A stretch of 64,000 bases of DNA from an uncultured Desulfuromusa sp. (GCF_963675815.1 NZ_OY776574.1:2957685-3021684), one strand, 5' to 3'. Shown: positions 35,141 through 43,323, counted from the stretch's first letter. The notes: generated by a model from the letters alone, not told the origin. Numbers and translations are program-made.

Positions 35141-35545
35141 TTGTTTAGCTTCAGTCAATTCCAGCGCCTTGATTTGACAATCTGACTTCAAACCTGTAGA
35201 GTTCAAGAACTAGGCGGCATCCTGCCAGGATGTTCCGACCTTGCCCCGCAAGAAAATCGTTAAGAACTTCACCCCGTGTGTTGATTCGCAGATTTTCTTT
35301 TCAATCAGAGTTGCGCTTGGTTCTGTGGTCCCCTCAGTACCAGGTCGCGGGTCGCTCTGTCCTTATTAAAACCAAATATTTTTACTCTGGAACGCTGCTG
35401 ATTGCAGATCTCAACCTATATCATAGTTCGCTTTCGGCTTTGGTCCTTTGTGTATTGATTTTTTATTAGCCGGTTTTCGTGCTTTGTTCAGGACCATGAT
35501 AGCTTGGTTAAGTTTCTGTATTTCTATTGTTTTTAAGGAAAAAAG
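35141..35545. other. Intergenic region upstream of the betaine transporter
   Basis: About 400 nt with no convincing gene. A 79-codon frame at 35230-35469 lacks a ribosome site and recognisable motifs. A short hairpin (CATCCTGCCAGGATG, about 35218) is visible. The region probably holds the leader of the betaine uptake operon; no riboswitch or promoter could be assigned with confidence. Confidence 0.4.
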
Positions 35546-36793
35546 ATGTCAGATACCGTTAAAATTGAAGTTAAAAACTTGTATAAAATTTTCGGACCTC
35601 AACCGAAAAAAGCGATGAAGCTCCTCAAGGAAGGCCACGATAAAGAGACCATTTTTGATAAGACGGACACAACTGTAGGTGTTCAGAATGCTAGTTTTGA
35701 GATTTACACTGGCGAAATATTTGTCATCATGGGTTTGTCGGGATCAGGTAAATCAACCATGGTGCGAATGCTCAACCGTCTGATTGAGCCGACTGCCGGC
35801 GAGGTTCTCATTGATGGTGAAGATATTGTTCGCATGGATGATGACCAGCTGGTGAAGGTCAGGCGCGCCAAGTTGAGTATGGTGTTTCAGTCTTTCGCTC
35901 TGATGCCGCATATGACAGTGATTCAGAATGCTGCATTTGGTCTGGAGATGGATGGTGTCGACAAAGAAACTCGTGAAAAGAGGGCTCTTCAAGCATTGGA
36001 ACAGGTCGGTCTGGAGGCTTGGGCTGAGAGCATGCCAGATGAGCTCTCGGGGGGAATGCAACAGCGGGTCGGTCTGGCCCGAGGGCTGGCTGTTGATCCA
36101 GATGTCCTGTTGATGGATGAAGCTTTTTCCGCTCTTGATCCTCTGATCCGTACCGAGATGCAGGATGAACTGCTGAAATTACAGTCTAAGGCCAAAAGGA
36201 CGATTGTTTTTATTTCTCACGATCTGGATGAAGCGATGCGTATCGGTGACAGGATCGCTATTATGGAAGGCGGCCGAGTTGTTCAGGTTGGTACTCCCGA
36301 AGATATTCTGCAGAACCCTGCAGATGATTATGTGCGCGCCTTTTTCCGTGGAGTTGATCCGACCAATATTCTCACCGCTGGTGATATTGCGACCGCTTCC
36401 CAGGTGACTGTTCCGATCACAGACGGTAAAAATCCCCGTGCCGGTCTGCAACGTTTGATTAAAAACGACCGTGATTATGCTTATGTTCTTGATCGCGACA
36501 AGATCTTTAAAGGAATTGTCTCCACCGATTCATTGCGCCATCTGCTTGACCGTAACGATGTTCCGCAACTTATTCCTAATGCTTATCTGGAGGGGGTTAC
36601 TGCTGCCCATAAAGACGACTCATTACAGGACATTCTGCCGAAAGTTGCCGGGAACCCCTGGCCCCTGCCGATTCTCGATGATGACGGCAGTTTTTTAGGT
36701 GTCGTCTCGAAAAATCTGTTCCTGAAAACCTTACACCGCAATCAAGCAGAAGAAATCGAAGTCACTGAACTTGAAACTGAAGGGGCGAAATAA
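35546..36793 (+). CDS. proV: Glycine betaine/proline ABC transporter ATP-binding protein with CBS domains
   Basis: A 415-residue ProV/OpuAA-type ATPase. The nucleotide-binding domain shows Walker A GLSGSGKST, a Q-loop at VFQSFALMPH, signature LSGGMQQRVGLARGLA, Walker B VLLMDEAFSALDP and an H-loop at FISHDLDEAM. About 280-400 is a CBS pair (YAYVLDRDKIFKGIVST, PILDDDGSFLGVV), which in OpuA senses ionic strength. The first 60 residues (VKNLYKIFGPQPKKAM) are typical of ProV. The permease starts 3 nt after the stop. The product drives osmoprotectant uptake. Confidence 0.95.
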   Translation: MSDTVKIEVKNLYKIFGPQPKKAMKLLKEGHDKETIFDKTDTTVGVQNASFEIYTGEIFVIMGLSGSGKSTMVRMLNRLIEPTAGEVLIDGEDIVRMDDDQLVKVRRAKLSMVFQSFALMPHMTVIQNAAFGLEMDGVDKETREKRALQALEQVGLEAWAESMPDELSGGMQQRVGLARGLAVDPDVLLMDEAFSALDPLIRTEMQDELLKLQSKAKRTIVFISHDLDEAMRIGDRIAIMEGGRVVQVGTPEDILQNPADDYVRAFFRGVDPTNILTAGDIATASQVTVPITDGKNPRAGLQRLIKNDRDYAYVLDRDKIFKGIVSTDSLRHLLDRNDVPQLIPNAYLEGVTAAHKDDSLQDILPKVAGNPWPLPILDDDGSFLGVVSKNLFLKTLHRNQAEEIEVTELETEGAK

Positions 36794-36796
36794 CCA

Positions 36797-37636
36797 ATGA
36801 ATTTTCTGAGTTTTGATAAAAAATTGATACCGCTCGATAGTTGGGTTCAGGATTTTGTCGACTGGCTGGTTTTCAATCACCGTGACATTTTTCAGGCAAT
36901 AAAAATGCCGATTGAACTTTGTCTGAAAGGGTTTGAATGGATTTTTACCACCTTGCCACCTGTTTTCGTCATCCTGTTTTTTATTGCCGTGGCCTGGAGA
37001 TATGCCGGTAAGCGGGTCGCGACTTTCTCCTTTGTGACTTTAATGCTCGTGGGTTACCTGGGGCTGTGGGACGAGACAATGACGACTCTCGCAATGGTTG
37101 TCAGTTCAGTGTTTTTCTGCGCCCTGGCTGGGATACCTCTTGGTATCATGTCTGGACGGAGCGACCGTTTCGAGGTGTTCCTGAGACCGGCCCTTGATGC
37201 CATGCAGACCATCCCACCTTTCGTCTATCTGGTTCCTGTGGTCATGCTGTTCAGTATCGGGACCGTTTCCGGGATTTTGGCAACAATTGTTTTTGCTTTG
37301 CCACCAATTGTGCGCTTAACCAGTCTGGGGATCCGTCAGGTTCACCCGGAACTAATCGAAGCGGCTTTGGCTTTCGGAGCAACTCCCTGGCAGGTTCTCC
37401 GGAAAGTCCAGTTCCCTTTGGCATTACCTTCAATCATGGCCGGACTGAATCAGACTTTGATGATGGCCTTGTCGATGGTCGTTATTGCTGCTCTGATTGG
37501 TGCCGGAGGCCTTGGTAATCCGGTTGTTCAGGGCCTGAATACGCTTGAGATCGGACTGGCCACGATCGGTGGTCTGTCTATTGTGCTGCTGGCGATGATG
37601 CTTGATCGCATCACCCAGAGTTTTGGGAAGAAATAG
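36797..37636 (+). CDS. proW: Glycine betaine/proline ABC transporter permease
   Basis: A 279-residue inner-membrane permease of the ProW/OpuAB type. The core BPD_transp_1 domain has about five helices; the EAA coupling loop is EAALAFGATPWQVLRKVQFPLALPSI, which meets the ATPase. GAGGLGNPVVQGLNTL is typical of the betaine permeases. It lies 3 nt after proV and 66 nt before the binding-protein gene. Confidence 0.95.
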   Translation: MNFLSFDKKLIPLDSWVQDFVDWLVFNHRDIFQAIKMPIELCLKGFEWIFTTLPPVFVILFFIAVAWRYAGKRVATFSFVTLMLVGYLGLWDETMTTLAMVVSSVFFCALAGIPLGIMSGRSDRFEVFLRPALDAMQTIPPFVYLVPVVMLFSIGTVSGILATIVFALPPIVRLTSLGIRQVHPELIEAALAFGATPWQVLRKVQFPLALPSIMAGLNQTLMMALSMVVIAALIGAGGLGNPVVQGLNTLEIGLATIGGLSIVLLAMMLDRITQSFGKK

Positions 37637-37702
37637 TGAAGTTGTAACGCATAATTTATCTGTCTAGTTATTTAGTAACCTTACCCAAAAAAAGGAGAAA
37701 AC

Positions 37703-38722
37703 ATGAAACGCGTTTTATTGACAATTCTGATGCTCGCTCTGACCGTGCCGGCATTTGCCGCGAATAACCAGCCGGGGAAAGGGGTTGACGTTAAGCCCGC
37801 CCGCGCCACCTGGAATACCGGTTATTTCCAGGAAGCTCTGGTCCGTGCCGGTCTGACGGAACTTGGCTATAAAGTTGAACAACCAAAAGAACTGCAGAAC
37901 CCACTTTTTTATCAATCCGTCATGCTCGGTGACGTTGACTACTGGACGAATGGTTGGTTTCCGAACCATACCAGTCAGATGCCGAAGCGCTCAGAAGAGC
38001 GGGTCGAAGTCGTCGGTTACGTCGCAAAAGCTGGTGGTTTGCAGGGCTACCTGGTTTCGAAAGAACACGTGGATAAGTACAACATCAAGTCCCTTGACGA
38101 TTTCAAGCGCCCGGAAGTAAAAAAAGCTTTTGATGCCAACGGTGATGGTAAAGCTGACTTGACGGCCTGTCCTCCGGGTTGGGGTTGTGAAAAAGTTATC
38201 ACTCATCATTTCGATGTTTATGGGCTGGATGAACATATCAATCCAATCAAGGCTGGTTATTCCGCCAGTATGGCCGACACCATGGCTCGTTACTCTTCTG
38301 GTGAGCCGATTTTCTTCTATACTTGGGCACCAAACTGGACTATTGGCAAGCTGAAGCCTGGTAAGGATGTTATGTGGATTAATGTGCCTGAAATCAACCC
38401 GAAGGAATCCCAAATGGCGGGCAAGGACAGGATGACCGTCAGTGGTATCGAAGGTGCAGTTACCGATCCGCTTAAAGCCGGGTTTGTGGTCAGCGATATT
38501 CAGATTGTTGCCAACAAGAAATTTTTGCAGGCCAACCCTGCCGCAAAGAAATTTTTCGAAGTTTTTACGCTGCCTCTGGCCGATATCAGCGCCCAGAACA
38601 CCAAAATGCAGGATGGTGAAAAATCTCAGGATGATATTGAACGCCATGCTCAGGAATGGATTAAGGTAAATCAGGATAAGTGGAATGGATGGCTGGATGC
38701 TGCTCGTACCGCTGCACAGTAA
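37703..38722 (+). CDS. proX: Glycine betaine/proline ABC transporter substrate-binding protein
   Basis: A 339-residue periplasmic protein with a signal peptide ending VPAFA-A (about residue 19). It is of the ProX type: WNTGYFQEALVRAGLTELGY, DYWTNGWFPNH and TWAPNW supply aromatic residues for an aromatic cage around the quaternary ammonium. DANGDGKADLTACPPGWGCE is a calcium-loop-like insert with a disulfide pair typical of ProX. Strong ribosome site (aaaggaga) allows higher expression than the membrane parts. Confidence 0.94.
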   Translation: MKRVLLTILMLALTVPAFAANNQPGKGVDVKPARATWNTGYFQEALVRAGLTELGYKVEQPKELQNPLFYQSVMLGDVDYWTNGWFPNHTSQMPKRSEERVEVVGYVAKAGGLQGYLVSKEHVDKYNIKSLDDFKRPEVKKAFDANGDGKADLTACPPGWGCEKVITHHFDVYGLDEHINPIKAGYSASMADTMARYSSGEPIFFYTWAPNWTIGKLKPGKDVMWINVPEINPKESQMAGKDRMTVSGIEGAVTDPLKAGFVVSDIQIVANKKFLQANPAAKKFFEVFTLPLADISAQNTKMQDGEKSQDDIERHAQEWIKVNQDKWNGWLDAARTAAQ

Positions 38723-38747
38723 AAGTTAAGATCAAAGTTTTCATCAG

Positions 38748-38776
38748 AGCCGGAGGGTGATACCTCCGGCTTTTTT
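38748..38776 (+). terminator. Rho-independent terminator after proX
   Basis: A GC-rich 9-bp stem AGCCGGAGG / CCTCCGGCT with a GTGATA loop is followed by TTTTTT, 25 nt after the proX stop. The remaining 38777-39041 gap shows no gene or clear promoter. Confidence 0.95.
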
Positions 38777-39041
38777 ATATCAAAAGTTAAATTCTAAAAA
38801 AATAATGTCTCATTTCGGTTCTTTGGTTCCAATCGTCTCTGAGCGTCCGTATGTATTGATCTGAATTTTCCCGGCATAATTTCTTCCTGAAATTTTTCCG
38901 TAATTGCTCCGCGTAAATTTTTTAAAAGTCTCCACGTTTAATCATCTTGACGGTTCACTGTTTGATCGGGTTAACTAACACAAAAGCGACTTACTGATAA
39001 AATTAAGTTAATGTTGGTCTTAACACTGAAAGGTTAGTGCC

Positions 39042-40205
39042 ATGTTCAAATTCAATTTTCAAAACCCTACAAAAATCATATTTGGTGAAGGGCGTATCAA
39101 GGATATTTCTTCTGAAATAGGTAAGGATCGCCGCATACTTATTGCTTATGGTGGTGGCAGTATTAAGAAAAATGGTGTTTTTGACCAAGTGAAGGCATCA
39201 TTGTCCGGTTATACTTGCTTTGAGTTTTCTGGGATTGAGCCAAACCCAAGTTATGAAACATTGATGAAGGCTGTTCAGTTAGTTCGAGAAGAGAAAATCG
39301 ATTATATTCTCGCTGTCGGTGGCGGTTCTGTTATTGATGGGAGCAAATTTATAGCTGCAGCGGTCAATTTTTCAGGTGATCCCTGGGATCTTCTTGCAAA
39401 AGGAGCTGCAGTTGAAAATGCATTACCGCTCGGGTGTGTCCTCACTCTACCTGCGACGGGTTCGGAAATGAACAATGGCGCAGTGGTGACTCGCCGTTCT
39501 TTGCAAACTAAACTTCCTTTTTCCAACCCGAGTTTGTACCCCCGATTCGCAATCCTTGATCCGACCACAACTTTTACCCTGCCGACGAAACAAATTAGTA
39601 ATGGTGTTGTTGATGCTTTTGTTCACGTTGTTGAGCAGTATCTGACTTATCCCGTTAATGCCAAGGTACAGGATCGTTTTGCAGAAGGATTGTTGTTGAC
39701 GCTGATTGAGGAGGGGCCGAACGCTTTACAGGATCCACAAAACTATGATGTAAGGGCCAACATCATGTGGTGTGCAACCTTGGCTCTTAATGGCTTGATT
39801 GGTTCCGGGGTGCCGCAGGACTGGGCGACTCATATGATTGGCCATGAACTCACGGCGTTATACGGTCTTGATCACGCGCAAACCCTGGCAATCGTCCTGC
39901 CCTCAGTCTTGACCGTAAAAAAAGAACAGAAAGCGGCCAAACTTCTTCAGTATGCTGAACGTGTCTGGGGGATCTGTGATGGTGATGACTCTGAACGAAT
40001 AGACAAGGCCATAGTCAAAACACGATCTTTCTTTGAGAGCCTGCAGGTTAAAACCTATTTAAGTGACTACGGAATTGATACAGAAGGTATCAGTAAGGTT
40101 GTGGCTCAATTGGAACAACACCATATGGTGAGGCTAGGGGAGAAGAAAAATATCACTCCGGAAATCAGTCGTAAAATTCTTGAACTGAGTTTGTCGTCAG
40201 ATTAA
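39042..40205 (+). CDS. Iron-containing alcohol dehydrogenase (YqhD/BdhA-like)
   Basis: A 387-residue family III NAD(P)H-dependent dehydrogenase. NFQNPTKIIFGEGRI is the typical start; the cofactor domain has LAVGGGSVIDGSKFIAAA (GGGS-xxD). The metal site combines Asp/His in NGVVDAFVHVVEQY with the two His of MIGHELTALYGLDHAQ. Close relatives reduce aldehydes such as butanal or methylglyoxal-type compounds. It stands alone between terminators. Substrate uncertain. Confidence 0.92.
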   Translation: MFKFNFQNPTKIIFGEGRIKDISSEIGKDRRILIAYGGGSIKKNGVFDQVKASLSGYTCFEFSGIEPNPSYETLMKAVQLVREEKIDYILAVGGGSVIDGSKFIAAAVNFSGDPWDLLAKGAAVENALPLGCVLTLPATGSEMNNGAVVTRRSLQTKLPFSNPSLYPRFAILDPTTTFTLPTKQISNGVVDAFVHVVEQYLTYPVNAKVQDRFAEGLLLTLIEEGPNALQDPQNYDVRANIMWCATLALNGLIGSGVPQDWATHMIGHELTALYGLDHAQTLAIVLPSVLTVKKEQKAAKLLQYAERVWGICDGDDSERIDKAIVKTRSFFESLQVKTYLSDYGIDTEGISKVVAQLEQHHMVRLGEKKNITPEISRKILELSLSSD

Positions 40206-40227
40206 ACAACCTGTAGAAAAATGATCT

Positions 40228-40292
40228 GCAGTTATATCGTCCGTCCTATCTGCAATGACTTTCTGGAACGATATAACTGCTGCTTTTTCCCT
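40228..40292. repeat. 13-bp perfect inverted repeat with 27-nt loop after the alcohol dehydrogenase gene
   Basis: GCAGTTATATCGT at 40228-40240 is exactly complementary to ACGATATAACTGC at 40268-40280 and is followed by TGCTTTTTCCCTTTT. It starts 22 nt after the stop codon. It may be a terminator with an unusually long loop, or an operator pair for the small gene downstream. Confidence 0.6.
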
Positions 40293-40326
40293 TTTATTCA
40301 ATTAGAGTGTCTTCAAGGAAAGCTTT

Positions 40327-40527
40327 ATGACCCCTGAGTTCATATATACGGTTGGCATATCTGTTGCGGTTTTATTCGCTCTGATATGGTCATTTATTCT
40401 CGATAATAAAAAACCGCCCAGTGTCAAAGAATTTTTGGCTAAGCTGGTGGCGCGAATTTTATTTTTAATCGCTATTCTCGCTGTTTTAATGGGATTCTTT
40501 TATCTTGCTTTTGGTCTGTTTCGTTGA
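40327..40527 (+). CDS. Small two-helix membrane protein
   Basis: A 66-residue protein with two hydrophobic helices (about 7-24 and 43-64) flanking a charged loop (LDNKKPPSVKEFLAKLVAR). The ribosome site (aaggaaag) is strong and a terminator follows closely, so this is very likely a real gene. No family is recognised. It starts a cluster of very small membrane protein genes. Confidence 0.7.
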   Translation: MTPEFIYTVGISVAVLFALIWSFILDNKKPPSVKEFLAKLVARILFLIAILAVLMGFFYLAFGLFR

Positions 40528-40552
40528 TCTTTAAGGCTGCTTGTAACAGTGA

Positions 40553-40588
40553 AAGGCTCGCCTGTCTTGAGCGAGCCTTCTATTTAAT
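40553..40588 (+). terminator. Rho-independent terminator
   Basis: A 9-bp perfect stem AAGGCTCGC / GCGAGCCTT with a 9-nt loop, followed by TCTATTT, 26 nt after the small membrane-protein gene. Confidence 0.8.
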
Positions 40589-40849
40589 TCATTTCCCTTT
40601 CACGGGATTATCCGGAGCCTGAATGCGCCGGACTCGTGGAAAACCTTCTCAGCTGCGCTATTTCATCTTCGATAGGCATTCCTCCTTTCCAGCTATTTTC
40701 ATTATAGCACTGAACTGGTTATCTTCAACTTTATTGCTGTTAAGTGGCAAAGTCTTTACAGCTGGCGGGGTTTCGGATAGTTTGGAAGTGGTCATTTATA
40801 AAAACTCGGGCATCTTGGATTTCTCTTCGTGGGAGTCGTGGGGTAAGTC

Positions 40850-41023
40850 ATGGAATATCTAATGATTTTAGTTGTTTTTGCTTGTGCCGCTTACTCTGTC
40901 GCATCAAGTAAAGGTAGAAATCGCTATTTGTGGTTTGGAATTGGCTTACTGATTGGCCCTTTTGCTGTATTGATTCTGGCGCTTATGTCTATCAGGCCTG
41001 GTGAGCATAAAAAGGTGGAATAA
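40850..41023 (+). CDS. Small membrane protein, 57 residues
   Basis: An ATG at 40850 preceded by gtggggtaagtc opens a 57-residue frame ending at TAA 41021-41023. It has two helices (MEYLMILVVFACAAYSVAS and FGIGLLIGPFAVLILALMS) separated by SKGRNRYLW and a charged tail (RPGEHKKVE). The SKGR-N-x-W-F-x2-G-L-L-x-GPF pattern is common in small bacterial membrane proteins. It sits 22 nt before the candidate selenoprotein gene and may be cotranscribed. Function unknown. Confidence 0.7.
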   Translation: MEYLMILVVFACAAYSVASSKGRNRYLWFGIGLLIGPFAVLILALMSIRPGEHKKVE

Positions 41024-41045
41024 CCGCTATTGGGTTTATTCTAAA

Positions 41046-41225
41046 ATGGACCAACGTTTTCTCAAAATTGTTTTATTCACATCTATCGGAGCATTTCTGG
41101 GAGCTCTTCTGGGGTATCTGGGGCAATGTGTTGGTAGCACCTGAGCTGCGAGTTCAAGCCCCTGGTCAGGGGTTGCATTCGGGACTCTGATCGGTTTGAT
41201 TTTGGCAATCATACCTGATAAATAA
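41046..41225 (+). CDS. Candidate selenoprotein: small membrane protein with in-frame TGA (Sec33)
   Basis: The frame ATG 41046 to TAA 41223-41225 encodes 59 residues with a single in-frame TGA at 41142-41144 (residue 33). Upstream is a helix (FLKIVLFTSIGAFLGALLGY) and CVGST; downstream is AASSSPWSG and a second helix (VAFGTLIGLILAIIP). The protein reads sensibly on both sides of the TGA, giving C28-x4-U33. From memory this matches small membrane proteins of the DUF6132 type, which have C-x-SGTC-P-x2-SNPW at this place, so TGA replaces the second Cys. A SECIS-like hairpin follows. The ribosome site is weak. It lies next to a 57-residue membrane protein gene and near YeeE/YedE sulfur-transport genes. 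The alternative is a Cys-to-stop mutation. Confidence 0.72.
41150..41180 (+). promoter_or_regulatory. Predicted bacterial SECIS element
   Basis: Immediately after the in-frame TGA the RNA can fold into CCCCT-GGTC-AGGGG (41159-41172), a 5-bp stem with the loop GGUC. Below it are a single bulged G (41158) and a 3-bp stem CAA/TTG, then a weaker lower helix (41150-41153 with 41177-41180). The E. coli fdhF SECIS likewise has a GGUC loop, a single bulged base and a 3-bp lower stem. The TGA-to-loop distance is 19 nt here against 18 nt there. Confidence 0.7.
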
Positions 41226-41320
41226 GAATTTTAAGTTTTCTCCCTTCTTACGTTTCTTTATAAATCTGCTATTCTTTATGATGAATCTTTCTTTGTCCAC
41301 AACCAAAAAGGAGCGGAGCT

Positions 41321-41821
41321 ATGACAGAAAACAATCGGTCAAAGCAGGAGCAGGAAGATGTCACTATCTACAAAAGAATTGTTTCTCGTACAGAGGAACT
41401 TCTTGAAAATGGTCGTAAAAATCTCGATGATGCTTTGAAAAAGGCTGGAGATGAACTTTCTTCAGCAGGAACTTTTACCCGTGACCAGGCAGAAAAGATT
41501 TCAGCATACGTCAAACGGGATCTCCAGCATGCTTTTGAAAGTGCCGGGAAAGGAAAAGATAATATCAAAGAGGCTGTTGATCCAAAACGTATTGCAGTCG
41601 GGGCACAGAGTTTTTTTTCAAAAATATTATTAAATACAGCTGAAACTTTAAACGAATGGGCAAAAAAATCAGAACAGAATCTGGAGTATAAAACGGGTGA
41701 AGTGACCAGCCCAGGTGCGTTGACCTGTAAAGCATGTGGTGAAGAAATTCATATGAAGAAAACCGGGCGTATTCCTCCTTGCCCTAAGTGTCACTCTACG
41801 CTTTATCGAAAATCTTATTAA
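41321..41821 (+). CDS. Zinc-ribbon protein of the YbeL/DUF1451 type
   Basis: A 166-residue protein. Residues 1-130 are helical and charged (IYKRIVSRTEELLENGRKNLDDALKKAGDEL, TRDQAEKISAYVKRDLQ), and the C-terminus is a zinc ribbon with CKACGEE...CPKC (C-x2-C, 18 residues, C-x2-C). Residues around YKTGEVTSPGALTC and KTGRIPPCPKC match the DUF1451 family. Good ribosome site (aaggagcgg). The family's role is not known. Confidence 0.85.
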   Translation: MTENNRSKQEQEDVTIYKRIVSRTEELLENGRKNLDDALKKAGDELSSAGTFTRDQAEKISAYVKRDLQHAFESAGKGKDNIKEAVDPKRIAVGAQSFFSKILLNTAETLNEWAKKSEQNLEYKTGEVTSPGALTCKACGEEIHMKKTGRIPPCPKCHSTLYRKSY

Positions 41822-41860
41822 GTATCTTTCCTGAAACGATTTTATTTGCAAAAGATTACC

Positions 41861-41895
41861 TATATGGTTATCATAATAAAAACCATATATATGGT
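41861..41895. promoter_or_regulatory. Palindromic operator-like sites upstream of the YeeE/YedE pair
   Basis: ACCATATATATGGT (41882-41895) is a perfect 14-bp palindrome, and a third half-site TATATGGTT (41861-41869) is the exact complement of AACCATATA (41881-41889). The cluster lies 39-73 nt upstream of the transporter start, where a repressor for sulfur or sulfide response would be expected. No regulator gene is adjacent. Confidence 0.55.
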
Positions 41896-41933
41896 AAATA
41901 GAATTTAAAAGGATTTTATTGAAAGGAAGATGT

Positions 41934-42488
41934 ATGAATCTCTCACTTTTTGCATCTCGATGGAGCCCTTATTTTGCAGGTGCTTTAGTCGGTATTTTAG
42001 CGGTTTTATCCGTTTTGGTAACCACGATCATTCTTGATAAACCGAAGTATATTGGTGCATCGACAACATTTGTCAGGACTGTTGGCTTTGTAGAGAAAGC
42101 TGTTTCTTCAGAACATGTTGCAGAAAACGCATATTTTATGGCGAAAAAAGTCAAAGTCGATTGGCAGATGTTGTTTGTTGCGGGTATTTTTGTTGGCTCC
42201 CTGATTTCGTCAAGAATGGGGAAGACTGCCAAATTTGAAACAGTACCACCCATATGGCAGCAACGTTTCGGATCCAGTGCTTCCATCCGGGCCGTTGGGG
42301 CTTTTATCGGTGGTATCGTTTTAATGTTTGGAGCAAGAATGGCAGGAGGTTGCCCCAGTGGTCATGGGATGTCAGGAAATATGCAGTTGTCTGTCAGTGG
42401 ACTGCTGGCACTGGGATGTTTTCTTATCGGAGCGGTTATTACCGCACGAATTGTCTATGGGGCAGGAGGGCAGTCATGGAACAAATAA
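41934..42488 (+). CDS. YeeE/YedE-family transporter, first half
   Basis: A 184-residue membrane protein of the YeeE/YedE (DUF395) family. The start at 41934 has AAAGGAAG upstream; an in-frame TTG at 41919 is less likely. Four helices are seen, with the conserved cysteine motif GGCPSGHGMSG, which binds or relays thiosulfate or sulfide in the TsuA family. In this organism the transporter is split into two genes, overlapping by 13 nt. YedE-like proteins have also been associated with selenium metabolism in some genomes, which is of interest beside the candidate selenoprotein. Confidence 0.88.
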   Translation: MNLSLFASRWSPYFAGALVGILAVLSVLVTTIILDKPKYIGASTTFVRTVGFVEKAVSSEHVAENAYFMAKKVKVDWQMLFVAGIFVGSLISSRMGKTAKFETVPPIWQQRFGSSASIRAVGAFIGGIVLMFGARMAGGCPSGHGMSGNMQLSVSGLLALGCFLIGAVITARIVYGAGGQSWNK

Positions 42489-43000
42489 TTGGGTTGATTA
42501 CTGGACTTATTTTCGGTTTTTTGCTGCAGAAAGGCGAAGTGCTGCGTTTTGAAAGGCAGGTCGGCTTCATGCTGCTTAAAGATATGACGATCATCAAATT
42601 TATGCTGACAGCAGTTATTGTTGGTATGGTCGGTATCTACGCTTGTCATTCCTTGGGTTTGATTACCTTGAGTATTAAAGCCACAAATGTTGCTGCGATT
42701 ATTATTGGAGGCCTGCTATTTGGTATCGGCTGGGCGATAGCTGGTTTTTGTCCAGGAACTTCCGTTGGCGCTTTGGCAGAAGGTCGTATTCACGCCATCT
42801 GGGCAATTTTGGGTATGTTGGTTGGTGCTGCTTTTTATGCAGAGGCGTATCCTGCCTTGAAATCCACCGTTTTGAGTTGGGGAACTTATGGAAAAATAAC
42901 CTTACCTCAAGTTCTTGGAATTTCAGCATGGCCAATTATCGCTGTCTTTGCTGTTGTGGGTGTCGGTTTTTTTATCTGGTCAGAAAAGAAAGGTTTGTGA
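42476..43000 (+). CDS. YeeE/YedE-family transporter, second half
   Basis: A 174-residue membrane protein that starts at 42476 with GGAGGGCAGTC as ribosome site; the longer frame to 42254 is a shadow of the first half. Helices carry the second conserved cysteine motif GFCPGTSVGALAEGR, which corresponds to the C-terminal half of TsuA-like proteins. With the preceding gene it should form one two-subunit sulfur-compound uptake channel. Confidence 0.88.
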   Translation: MEQIIGLITGLIFGFLLQKGEVLRFERQVGFMLLKDMTIIKFMLTAVIVGMVGIYACHSLGLITLSIKATNVAAIIIGGLLFGIGWAIAGFCPGTSVGALAEGRIHAIWAILGMLVGAAFYAEAYPALKSTVLSWGTYGKITLPQVLGISAWPIIAVFAVVGVGFFIWSEKKGL

Positions 43001-43113
43001 TTTTTTAAAAGCTGAAATTATTATTTAACGAAAGAAAAATGCTCCCTTGTGCAACTGTAAGGTTTTATATATATTTCCCCTTGGTTGGTCAGCAGAAATT
43101 TTAAGGAGTTTTT

Positions 43114-43323
43114 ATGGGTTTGTTGAGTCGTTTTTTTAATAAAGACAAGGAAGATCTTGGCGAAGCTCCCCCTGCGGTGCTCCCCCGGAGAAATGATCCT
43201 TGCTGGTGCAACAGTGGCCTTAAGTATAAGAAATGTCACCTCGAACAAGATCAAATTTACTTGGAGAAATTGCGACTTAAAAAGCTGGAGGCAAATAAAG
43301 CTTGCAGTCCGACTTTTGGCTGA
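43114..43323 (+). CDS. SEC-C zinc-motif mini-protein
   Basis: A 69-residue protein with the SEC-C metal motif RNDPCWCNSGLKYKKCH (C-x-C-x8-C-H), the zinc-binding tail of SecA and many small proteins. The N-terminus is LLSRFFNKDKEDLG and a lysine-rich stretch follows the motif. Strong ribosome site (aaggag). It may be a stand-alone targeting or chaperone-adaptor peptide; its partner is unknown. Confidence 0.85.
   Translation: MGLLSRFFNKDKEDLGEAPPAVLPRRNDPCWCNSGLKYKKCHLEQDQIYLEKLRLKKLEANKACSPTFG

Noticed and set aside
35230..35469. 79-codon + strand frame upstream of proV
   Set aside because: No ribosome site, no recognisable motif, and basic/Ser/Leu-rich composition typical of random frames.
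37991..38647. 218-codon minus-strand frame inside proX
   Set aside because: Antisense shadow of the well-supported binding protein; residues are not typical of any family.
40623..40862. 79-codon + strand frame with a GGAG-like site
   Set aside because: Composition is not clearly protein-like, it overlaps the better supported 57-residue gene at 40850, and no motif is seen. Kept as unproven.
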